Shown here piece by piece: positions 17,347 to 24,599 of a stretch of 64,000 nt of DNA. This stretch comes from SAR324 cluster bacterium (GTDB lineage Bacteria > SAR324 > NAC60-12). A program made the translations under genes and the position numbers. The notes under the pieces were generated by a model. That model saw nothing but the letters and a program-made list of their open reading frames with translations, was not told the DNA's origin and did no database searches. Where the stretch lies: NCBI GenBank assembly GCA_028281495.1, contig JANQJU010000100.1, positions 62,001 to 126,000 on the forward strand. Direction: 5' to 3'. Each line of letters opens with the position of its first letter. The stretch's first letter is position 1.

Positions 17347-18663
17347 TTATTCTGTAAAAAGAGTGGAATAAATTTGTTTCACCAAAGCTTGGTTGTAACC
17401 GTGAGAAGTCATGTTGGCTGTGAAGCGCCCAACAATGGGAACTCCCAACAAATAGAGATCTCCCAGTAGGTCAAGAATTTTGTGCCGTACAAATTCGTCG
17501 GGATATCGGAGTTCGGTATTGATCACCTTTCCGTCATGCAAAATGATGTGCGCGTTCAGATAACCGCTGCCTACTCTACCCAACTTTTGAGCCATTTCAA
17601 TATTTTCAAACGTATTGAACGTGCGTGCCGGAGCGATTTCCATATCGAACGACTGGTGTTCCGGATTGAAAGTATAAGTTTGTTCGAAAATAGGGGCTGG
17701 ATACTTCACCCGCATCTGGACTTCTAGCCCGTTGTATGGCTCCACGTATAAATGCTTTTCGTTGATATCTTCGTGACCCACGCCCATCTTTTCACGAATA
17801 ACAACTTGTTTGGTGCGTTCGGATTGATCTTCAATGCCTGCCTCGCGGATGAGTTTGCAAAAATCGTCGGCAGAACCATCAATGTTTGGGATTTCTCCAT
17901 CTGTTTTGATCAACACGTTGGTGATCCCCACAAGGTGTAAAACGGCCATCAAGTGTTCCACAGTGCGAACTCGCCGATTCCCAGCCGACAACACAGTGGA
18001 ATTGGCGGTAAAGGCTTCGGTCGAAACGGTTTTCGAAAAGTTTTCCAGAGCTGTGATGTATCCAGGAATCGTTTGGCCATCCAATGATTGAAAAATGATC
18101 CCTGCGTTCACGTCCAGAGGACTCAAAATCACACCCGTATTGCGTCCGCTCAGCAGGCCGGTGCCATTGAGCACAACATTTTTTTTCAAAGTGCGTTGGG
18201 GGTGGTCGGATTCCACCAAAGAAACGCTGTCTTTATGCAGAGTGACGCCAGGACGAACGATTTCGAGCCTTGTGTCAGAAGATGAGGTTGGGATCTGCGG
18301 ATTTTGACGAGCCAAAGCCCCTTCGACTTTGTCTAGCAGGACCTCCAGATGTAAGGGCTTTTCTAGAAAATCGTAGGCCCCTAATTTGATGGAGTTGACC
18401 GCGGACTCAATTCCGGCATGACCACTCATCATAATGACAGGAATAGATGGATGACGTTCCTTGAATTCTTTTAAAACTTCCATACCATTGATACCAGGCA
18501 ACCAAATATCTAATAGGACCAAAGAAGGAGGTTGATCGAGAATTTTGTCAAACAAGTTTTTGGCGTCAGAGCAGGTTACAACCGTATAACCTTCGTCCTG
18601 TAAAATTCCCTCGATGGTTATGCAAATTGCAGATTCATCATCAACAACGTAAATCGGGTTCAT
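17347..18663 (-). CDS. lpxC: Response-regulator receiver fused to LpxC (UDP-3-O-acyl-GlcNAc deacetylase)
   Basis: The ATG at 18663 has a GAGG site. Residues 1-118 are a receiver with the acidic pair (VVDDES), the phospho-Asp in VLLDIWLPG, Ser in MMSGHAG and Lys in EKPL. After a ~35-residue linker, residues ~150-438 are a complete LpxC, the committed zinc enzyme of lipid A synthesis. Its ligands and catalytic residues are visible: His in TVEHLMA, His and Asp in RHKILDLLGD, and the late His in TSHGYNQ. Length and content suggest both halves are active. The fusion implies phosphorylation control of lipid A flux. No cognate kinase is adjacent. nusB follows. Confidence 0.93.
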   Translation of the reverse strand: MNPIYVVDDESAICITIEGILQDEGYTVVTCSDAKNLFDKILDQPPSLVLLDIWLPGINGMEVLKEFKERHPSIPVIMMSGHAGIESAVNSIKLGAYDFLEKPLHLEVLLDKVEGALARQNPQIPTSSSDTRLEIVRPGVTLHKDSVSLVESDHPQRTLKKNVVLNGTGLLSGRNTGVILSPLDVNAGIIFQSLDGQTIPGYITALENFSKTVSTEAFTANSTVLSAGNRRVRTVEHLMAVLHLVGITNVLIKTDGEIPNIDGSADDFCKLIREAGIEDQSERTKQVVIREKMGVGHEDINEKHLYVEPYNGLEVQMRVKYPAPIFEQTYTFNPEHQSFDMEIAPARTFNTFENIEMAQKLGRVGSGYLNAHIILHDGKVINTELRYPDEFVRHKILDLLGDLYLLGVPIVGRFTANMTSHGYNQALVKQIYSTLFTE

Positions 18664-18803
18664 AGAGCGCCTCAATGTTTAAGAATTGTGGGTTTATGAC
18701 AAGATTCCTTTTTTGTTAAGCACTAGAATCATTGGATTTTCGAAATAATAGTAATGCGAAGTCCACACCAAGGCAGGGTGGTAACCTAAAAGTCCTATGG
18801 AAA

Positions 18804-19820
18804 ATGAGTGATACAAAGTTCAAACTAACTATACCAGATAGACAAAACCCACCCGACAATTCTGCACATTGGCATATTTTGGGCGCTGGTTCTATGGGAT
18901 GCATGTGGGGAAGCTATCTGGCCATTTCCCAACAACCAGTCACGCTAATGTTGCGCGATTCTTCCAAGTTGGAAACGTTTCAACAGGAAGGAGGCTTACA
19001 ATTGGAGACCCAAGGCCGGTGTCTTCCCATTTCCGTGAAAGCGGAGATTGCTTCGGAGAGCCAAGCTATAGTTCGTCATCTTTTAGTGACAGTCAAAGCA
19101 CAGGATACCGTCCCCGCTCTGAAAGCTATCGCACACCGGTTGGGAAAAGAAACAAGCATCATATTGCTGCAAAATGGGATGGGAATGACTGAGGCTGTGC
19201 AACACTTTATCCCTTTGGCTCAATTGTTCGTGGGAACCACCACACACGGCTGCTACCGAAAATCTCAGTTCCATGTCGTGCATGCAGGGTGGGGCCAGAC
19301 ATGGATTGGCCCGGCAGAGCCCTCGGTTTTTGAGTCCGTTTCAACATCAGAAGCACAGGCATTATCGGAAGAAAAAAAGCAGAGAATCCTGTCCTCGTTG
19401 CGAGAAACCGGACTGCAAATTCAATGGGAAAAGGCTATTGAACAACGCCTATGGCAGAAACTTGGGGTCAACTGCGGCATCAATGCCTTGACAGCCCTTT
19501 TGGATTGCCAGAATGGTCGATTGGTTGAATTTCCCGAAGGAGAGCGATTGTTGAACGGAATCTGTCAGGAGGTCGAGCAATTGAAGCACCATCTGTCGAT
19601 ACCTCGTGAAGACCCACCCTTGTATGAAATGGTCCGAAGGGTAGCCCGTCAAACAACCGAAAACTATTCTTCGATGCATCAAGATTTACACCGTGGCCTG
19701 AAAACGGAAATCGATGCGATCAATGGATACCTACTCAAGCGAGCGGAAGCCCTGTCATTGGATCTGCCGATCAATCGATTTCTGGTTGACTTGATCCATA
19801 TGAAAGAAAAATTGAAATAG
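18804..19820 (+). CDS. panE: Ketopantoate reductase (PanE/ApbA) family protein
   Basis: The protein (338 residues from this ATG) has the Rossmann NADP-binding motif GAGSMGCMWGSYL and the family blocks VTVKAQDT and LLQNGMGMTEAV. The C-terminal domain has WQKLGVNCGINALTALLDC, where the Lys and Asn are the expected active-site residues of 2-dehydropantoate 2-reductase. It would reduce 2-dehydropantoate to pantoate for coenzyme A. About 20 residues precede the Rossmann fold. The frame is open to a TTG at 18732, and no start has a strong ribosome site. It ends six bases from the convergent metalloprotease-like gene. Confidence 0.87.
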   Translation: MSDTKFKLTIPDRQNPPDNSAHWHILGAGSMGCMWGSYLAISQQPVTLMLRDSSKLETFQQEGGLQLETQGRCLPISVKAEIASESQAIVRHLLVTVKAQDTVPALKAIAHRLGKETSIILLQNGMGMTEAVQHFIPLAQLFVGTTTHGCYRKSQFHVVHAGWGQTWIGPAEPSVFESVSTSEAQALSEEKKQRILSSLRETGLQIQWEKAIEQRLWQKLGVNCGINALTALLDCQNGRLVEFPEGERLLNGICQEVEQLKHHLSIPREDPPLYEMVRRVARQTTENYSSMHQDLHRGLKTEIDAINGYLLKRAEALSLDLPINRFLVDLIHMKEKLK

Positions 19821-19826
19821 CCTTCT

Positions 19827-20540
19827 TCACCAGCGCTGAAGCGCACAAGCCGTGTCCCTACGAACTAAAGTAAAGAAGTATGGACTGTGCCCTAGACCAG
19901 GACTCACGCGGTGGCGCACTTCATGGATCAGAGTTTCAATCAGTTGAGACTGTTTGGGCCAGCCGAAAAACCAAAAATTGGATCGGAATATTTTGATTTG
20001 ATACTCCCCCCAATATTTCCCTGTCTCCCCATACTGAATGAATGAGTGATGATAGACCGACTCCGCTGTATATTTAATGGGAATGTTGCGGAACTTTTCT
20101 TTCATTTCGTCCGAAAAACAGGACATCTGCTTCAGACGGTTGACGTATTGATTGACGACAACTTGGCGAGCGGAGGGATTTTCAAAGAATCCTCCCAGCG
20201 TGTGGAAGTGATCTGCCAGGAAAAACGAAGTGCTTACGACGAGTATCAATAATAAAAAAGGAGTCGTGTATTTCGAAGATTGGGGAGACGCGCGACGATA
20301 CAGATGCAGTCGCTTCATCTGAATCCATTCGGCCCATTCAGCTTGTAGCATGTCCAACTGTTCAGGAAGAAACGGCAACATCGGGGGGGCGTCTAATTGC
20401 AAGAGAGCGGTTTCTCCACATTGAGGACAGCGGCAGGTGGCAAACCAAGTGTGATCACTGCCCTGAGTTAATTCGAGAGGAACCGGTGCATGTTGACAAT
20501 GAGGACAGATCAACGAAGCAGGTTCTTCCCATTCAGTCAT
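19827..20540 (-). CDS. Zinc-ribbon membrane protein with HExxH motif (metalloprotease-like)
   Basis: The N-terminus holds two CxxC pairs (CPHCQH and CRCPQCGE), which should form a zinc ribbon. A membrane segment follows at about 95-113 (FLLLILVVSTSFFLA). The C-terminal domain has LIETLIHEVRHRVSPGLGHS (about 205-224), an HExxH motif with a further His, as in gluzincin or SprT-like domains. The protein is therefore probably a membrane-tethered metalloprotease or a relative. Its start overlaps the stop of the STAS-like gene by four bases, which suggests translational coupling. Confidence 0.62.
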   Translation of the reverse strand: MTEWEEPASLICPHCQHAPVPLELTQGSDHTWFATCRCPQCGETALLQLDAPPMLPFLPEQLDMLQAEWAEWIQMKRLHLYRRASPQSSKYTTPFLLLILVVSTSFFLADHFHTLGGFFENPSARQVVVNQYVNRLKQMSCFSDEMKEKFRNIPIKYTAESVYHHSFIQYGETGKYWGEYQIKIFRSNFWFFGWPKQSQLIETLIHEVRHRVSPGLGHSPYFFTLVRRDTACALQRW

Positions 20541-21022
20541 TGGGGTTGCTCAAGTGTGAGAAAGTTGAAGTACTTTTTAGGAATGTCGTCCAATTCCATA
20601 CCTTCGCCCACTTCAGGCTCTTGGATAATGCCTTTTCCGAAAATGAAATGTCGTCCTTCTTCGAGCAACACACGTTGTTCCTCGCCGGTTTCCTCGGAAT
20701 AGTAGTGAGCAAAAAACGATCTCACTCGGACCTGATTGTTGACCATAAACTCAGGCAGCAAATTGCATTGATCGACGACTGAGCGAGAGCATTCTTCTAA
20801 AATCAATTGGAGATAAGGGAACCTCGTGAGGGCTGCCGCCCAGCCTCGGACTCCTACCGAGTTGATCCGTTTCACCCCATTCATATTGAGAACCAATGGG
20901 GAAAGTTTGTTTGAAAAAAAATGATCAAAATCAAATTTTTCGTTGATGGTACCTTCAAAGAAAAATTTATCATCTTTTTCTGTCACGGTCAGCGTTGGCA
21001 TGGTGTTAGTCAGCGTTGGCAT
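20537..21022 (-). CDS. STAS-like protein
   Basis: This 161-residue protein has a GGAGAAG site just before the ATG. The N-terminus shows a small duplication, MPTLTN then MPTLTV, caused by a direct DNA repeat, so the second ATG at 21001 could also serve. The fold pattern is STAS-like: FFFEGTINEKFDF, PLVLNMNGVKRINSVGVRGW with Ser in the switch position, and LEECSRSVVDQCNLL. It overlaps the zinc-ribbon metalloprotease-like gene and lies 56 bases after the small zinc-ribbon protein gene. The three probably form one operon of unknown role. Confidence 0.7.
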   Translation of the reverse strand: MPTLTNTMPTLTVTEKDDKFFFEGTINEKFDFDHFFSNKLSPLVLNMNGVKRINSVGVRGWAAALTRFPYLQLILEECSRSVVDQCNLLPEFMVNNQVRVRSFFAHYYSEETGEEQRVLLEEGRHFIFGKGIIQEPEVGEGMELDDIPKKYFNFLTLEQPQ

Positions 21023-21078
21023 GATCTTCTCCTTAGTTCAGCAGTTCCGAATGGCAATCGCCCACGCGACACATCGGT

Positions 21079-21495
21079 TTATTGTGGTTGTGTTTTCAAG
21101 GCTTGTTGCATCAACCACAGTTCGTCCATTTTTTCTTCGTAATAAGCTCCAATACGTCGGGGTAGAAACGGAACTAGCATGAGCACCAAATCAACGGAAA
21201 TAGGAAAATCTGTGGTGAAATAAACCACCACAAACAATCCCCACATGATCAAAAAGGTCCAAAGACTTTTTAAGATGGCTGACCACTCTCGATATTGGTC
21301 GATTTTAGAAGCATACAGTGGGTCGGCATCACCACAATGCATGCATCGCCCAGGGTTCCGCAAATAACCTTTGCAGGATTTGCAGCGAAACAGTTTCTCT
21401 TTTTCTTCTTTTTTAACAGGCACGGCCCCACAGTGCTGGCAGGTGGCATCCTTGTGGGAAACGTGTGCTCCGCATTGGTCACACCGAATTACCAT
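21079..21495 (-). CDS. Zinc-ribbon membrane protein (138 residues)
   Basis: Residues 1-60 carry four CxxC knuckles (CDQCGAHVS, CQHCGAVP, CKSCKGYL, CMHCGDAD), so two zinc ribbons are likely. Two hydrophobic segments follow (LWTFLIMWGLFVVVYF and ISVDLVLMLVPFL). It shares the zinc-ribbon plus membrane layout with the protein at 19827-20540 and is encoded just upstream of it. An AAGG site precedes the ATG. Function unknown. Confidence 0.65.
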   Translation of the reverse strand: MVIRCDQCGAHVSHKDATCQHCGAVPVKKEEKEKLFRCKSCKGYLRNPGRCMHCGDADPLYASKIDQYREWSAILKSLWTFLIMWGLFVVVYFTTDFPISVDLVLMLVPFLPRRIGAYYEEKMDELWLMQQALKTQPQ

Positions 21496-21630
21496 AGTAG
21501 TTACCTTACATGGAGTACATGATTAAATTTCAACTTTGTCCATTGTTATCAAGTCTAAATCGAATTGCAAAGCCAGCTCTGCTGTGAAGCCGCTGATAGA
21601 GTCAACTGTCGGGGAATGGATGAAGAATTG

Positions 21631-22764
21631 CTATGGAGAGGGAGGTTGGGCGAGCAATTGGGCAATGTGAAGATAGCCTTTGGTTTGGGCAATTTGTTGG
21701 GCTGTGAAACCGTCTTCGTTGGTGGTTTGGGTGGTGGCCCCTCGGTCTAAAAGCAATTCAACCGTAGTCAGATGTCCACGGGAAGCGGCTAGCATTAAAG
21801 CGGTGTCGCCATCGACTTGTTGAGCGTCGAGTTTGGCCCCTGCATCGAGTAAAATGGCGATACTTTCGTCTTGTCCTTGAAGAGCAGCTAAGAGCAAAGC
21901 CGTCCAATCGTCTTGGTCTACCGCATCGATCTCGACTTGATTCGCAATCAAAAAGTGAAGGGTCTCGGTATGACCTCGAAAGGCAGCAAGCATCAAAGCG
22001 GTCACTCCATCGCGTCGAGCCGCGTGGGGATTCGCTCCTTGTTCGACGAGCAGCTCCACCAAAGGTTGTTGTCCTTCGTAGGCTGCTAGCATCAAGGGGG
22101 TCCAGCCTTCTTCGTTTACAATATTTGTATCCACCCCTTCGGATAAAAGCTGGAGCACCTTTTCTCGGTTTCCCTCATACACGGCTTGACCAAATTCTTT
22201 CCACCGAGGGGAAGCCAAGTTCTCTCGAATTTCGGTGTGCAAGAGCAATTTGACGATTTCCAAGTAATTTTGTTCGGTAGCAAGAGTGAGTGCCGTTTTG
22301 CCGTCCTCATCGGAAAGCTCTGTGTTTGCCCCTCGGGAAAGGAGCCAGCGCACCATTTCTGGGTGACCACTGAAGGCTGCGATCATCAGAGGGGTCCATC
22401 CAGCTTTATCTTGGGCATTGAGATCGGCTCCTTTGAGGATGAGCAATTCGGCAACTGCTAATTGTCCTCGCAATGCGGCCGTCATGAGAGGAGTCCACAG
22501 TTCTTGGCTGCGAGCATTCACATTGGCCCCTTGATTGAGCAAAAGACTCGCAATGGCTGTATGTCCGTGGAAGGCAGCAGCCATTAAAGCGGTGCGTCCT
22601 TGTTCGTCTGCAATATCGACTTTGGCTCCCTGATCCAACAGATTTTGTACCATCGCGAGATCCCCGTTGTCTGCTGCAGAAATCAGAGCGAGCCAATTGC
22701 TTTGAGCCATACTGCTTGAGGCGACCCCCAAGAAAATGAAGGCGATCCAGAAGTTTCGGTGCAT
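21631..22764 (-). CDS. Exported ankyrin-repeat protein
   Basis: The start at 22764 gives a signal peptide (MHRNFWIAFIFLGVASSSMA), so the protein is predicted to be periplasmic or secreted. The rest is a run of about ten ankyrin repeats with the canonical pattern G-x-TALMLAA-x-x-GH plus LL-x-x-GA-x-x, for example TALMAAAFHGHTAIASLLL and TPLMLAAYEGQQPLVELL. Ankyrin repeats mediate protein binding. One repeat in the middle (about 185-200, REN... WKEFGQAVYEG) is degenerate. No catalytic domain is visible. It is divergent from the eCIS-linked DUF4157 gene. Confidence 0.85.
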   Translation of the reverse strand: MHRNFWIAFIFLGVASSSMAQSNWLALISAADNGDLAMVQNLLDQGAKVDIADEQGRTALMAAAFHGHTAIASLLLNQGANVNARSQELWTPLMTAALRGQLAVAELLILKGADLNAQDKAGWTPLMIAAFSGHPEMVRWLLSRGANTELSDEDGKTALTLATEQNYLEIVKLLLHTEIRENLASPRWKEFGQAVYEGNREKVLQLLSEGVDTNIVNEEGWTPLMLAAYEGQQPLVELLVEQGANPHAARRDGVTALMLAAFRGHTETLHFLIANQVEIDAVDQDDWTALLLAALQGQDESIAILLDAGAKLDAQQVDGDTALMLAASRGHLTTVELLLDRGATTQTTNEDGFTAQQIAQTKGYLHIAQLLAQPPSP

Positions 22765-23078
22765 TGTTACTTTTGTCCTACGGGTACGCATGGAGTGATA
22801 ACAGGCTTGGATGAGTCTACCGGTGAGATGATGAACGAATCGGGATCCATATGTTATATTAGACTAAGGGATAAGCGCCCAACTGTAAACTAGGATGTCG
22901 TTAGTTAGTCGAATGAATACTTGCTACCTTTCCAATCATTTCCACAAACAGACAAATTTCAATTGGCTTCAATTGATAATTGAATTCAGGCATTGGTTTA
23001 TTTAGGATAGTTAGAGTTGACTCACAAATTGAAAGAGTAAGGCAAGCAAATCACACCAAGCAATCCCAGGAGGTCCAA
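22765..23078. other. Divergent intergenic region upstream of the first DUF4157 gene
   Basis: This 314-bp stretch separates the ankyrin gene from the DUF4157 gene. It contains the inverted repeat TTCAATT-GAT-AATTGAA at 22968-22984. An open frame in phase with the DUF4157 gene starts at 22980 but lacks a ribosome site. No other gene is supported. Confidence 0.5.
22968..22984. promoter_or_regulatory. Inverted repeat upstream of the DUF4157 gene
   Basis: TTCAATT and AATTGAA flank a three-base centre, making a 7-bp dyad about 95 bases before the DUF4157 ATG. TTCAATTGGC just upstream repeats part of one arm. It could be an operator; the evidence is symmetry and position only. Confidence 0.25.
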
Positions 23079-23762
23079 ATGGAATTTTATTTCGCTCGTA
23101 AATCGGCAAGTTCCACGGTGCAGCGCATTCCCAGCACTCCGGCTTCTCATGGGGTGGTTCAACGGAAAGCCATTGGCGGAATTCTCCGAGGCTCGGCTTC
23201 AGGCCCTCGGTTGCAGGCTCGGCTCACCGTCAGTGACCCTCATGATGTGTATGAGCAAGAGGCTGATCAGGTGGCGGATTCCGTAATGCGAACGCCCGAG
23301 AGTTCCACCAACACAACCATCCAGTTGGAGGGGGAGGAGACGATTCAACGCATGTGTACAGAGTGTGAAGAGGAAGTTCAACGTATGCCATTGGAAGAGG
23401 ACGACTTCGAGCTGCAAGCCAAAGCTGCCGATTCCACAAGTGCTGGGAGCTTCGAACCCGATACCGCCGCCTTGACCGGACTTCAAGGGGGAGGGAAAGC
23501 ATTGTCTTCTGAGACCCAATCGTATTTTGGAGAGCGCATGGGATATGATTTTGGCAATGTACGAGTCCATACCGATTCGCGTGCGGATCACCTGGCTCGT
23601 TCCGTTCAGGCTCGCGCCTTTACCTATGGCAACAATGTCGTCTTTCGGTCAGGAGAATTCTCCCAAGACACCTCGGCAGGAAAGCATCTATTGGCTCATG
23701 AACTCACTCACACGATTCAACAAGGTGCCGTCACGCCGGTGCAAGAATCAGAAGACCCGTGA
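23079..23762 (+). CDS. DUF4157 protein associated with the eCIS
   Basis: The ATG at 23079 has a perfect AGGAGG site. The 227-residue protein carries VYEQEADQVADSVM, then the Cys/Glu-rich MCTECEEEVQRM found in many DUF4157 proteins, then the DUF4157 core YDFGNVRVHTDSRAD, ARAFTYGNNVVF, and the metallopeptidase-like LLAHELTHTIQQ with His207 starting HExxH. DUF4157 genes cluster with extracellular contractile injection systems and mark likely cargo or maturation proteins. No toxin domain follows; the protein ends soon after HELTH, so it may act as a protease, adaptor or carrier remnant. It precedes the sheath genes by about 840 bases. Confidence 0.82.
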   Translation: MEFYFARKSASSTVQRIPSTPASHGVVQRKAIGGILRGSASGPRLQARLTVSDPHDVYEQEADQVADSVMRTPESSTNTTIQLEGEETIQRMCTECEEEVQRMPLEEDDFELQAKAADSTSAGSFEPDTAALTGLQGGGKALSSETQSYFGERMGYDFGNVRVHTDSRADHLARSVQARAFTYGNNVVFRSGEFSQDTSAGKHLLAHELTHTIQQGAVTPVQESEDP

Positions 23763-23778
23763 TCTAATGGATTGAACA

Positions 23779-23850
23779 AAAATGGGCGAAGTGACGTTTG
23801 AATTTGAACTGAGCAAAATGAGCGAAGTGACGTTTGAATTTGAACTGAGC
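23779..23850 (+). repeat. Two tandem 36-bp repeats just after the DUF4157 gene
   Basis: Two units of 36 bases differ at only one position (AAAATGGGCG / AAAATGAGCG), and a decayed third begins at 23851. The unit length is a multiple of three, and in one frame each unit reads KMSEVTFEFELS. The run is open from an ATG at 23782 to a TGA at 23857-23859. No ribosome site is visible, so translation is doubtful. Confidence 0.8.
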
Positions 23851-24412
23851 AAAATGAGCTGAGTGATGTTGAAACGCAGTGGGAACGGGTTGTGAACCTT
23901 CCCACCTACTTCCCAATCGTTTGGAAATTTTTTGGGTGAGGTGAGTTTGTCTATTTTTTTTACTAAATTAAAACGATAAAAAAAGAAAACGTCTTTCAAA
24001 GCATACTTAAGTTTATAAAGTAGATCTGGTTAAGGGCTGAGACTTAACTATAGGTTTTGGAAGGTGTGTGTTAACTTAAAAGTGATTGCGACCATCCGAG
24101 AAATGAAGATCGTTTGAATTGAGAGCAAGAATGGAAACTAAGCTTTGTATTCAGATCTGAATTTGCCTCACCCATTTTTCAATGAATTGTAATAAAAAAA
24201 GTTACTAAAAAATATTTGATTATTGATAATCTTTTTATTTTCAATAGGTTAAAAGAAAAAAGATGCCTCTTTTTTTCTGTCTAGAAAATGCAATAAAATT
24301 CGCCATCATAGGTAACCCGCCCCATAAACTCAAAGAAAAAATTCAAGTTCTTAGTGTACACAAAAAATCCTTTACAAACCAAAAGAAGGTGATATACCGA
24401 GGTCAAGTCTAA

Positions 24413-24456
24413 CGAGGAGGATAGGATTATTGATTCCCATCAAATCGTTGGAGTAA
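24413..24456 (+). other. Ribosome-site-like sequence with an eight-codon frame upstream of the eCIS
   Basis: CGAGGAGGAT is followed nine bases later by TTG ATT CCC ATC AAA TCG TTG GAG TAA, which would give an eight-residue peptide. It lies about 145 bases before the first sheath ATG. It could be a leader peptide or simply chance; there is no further support. Confidence 0.2.
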
Positions 24457-24599
24457 CGATTCCTGCTTCTTGATCAAACTATCGAATTTGATTCGAATAA
24501 GAGAACAAACGCAGTCGTAGGAAACCCAGTCAACCGGTCGAACAAGTGGGGTTCCGGCAAACGTTATCTTTGAGTCATTCTGAATGAAGGAGAAGAAAT

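Larger units (their letters stand above)
23763..24599. other. Long AT-rich region upstream of the eCIS operon
   Basis: No supported gene occupies these 837 bases. They hold a 36-bp tandem repeat (23779-23850), a very AT-rich stretch from about 23930 to 24400 that includes an AT-stem hairpin near 24257-24282, and a strong ribosome-site-like AGGAGG at 24415-24420 followed by an eight-codon frame. The region is long enough to contain the eCIS promoter and regulator sites. I could not fix a promoter by eye. Confidence 0.55.
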
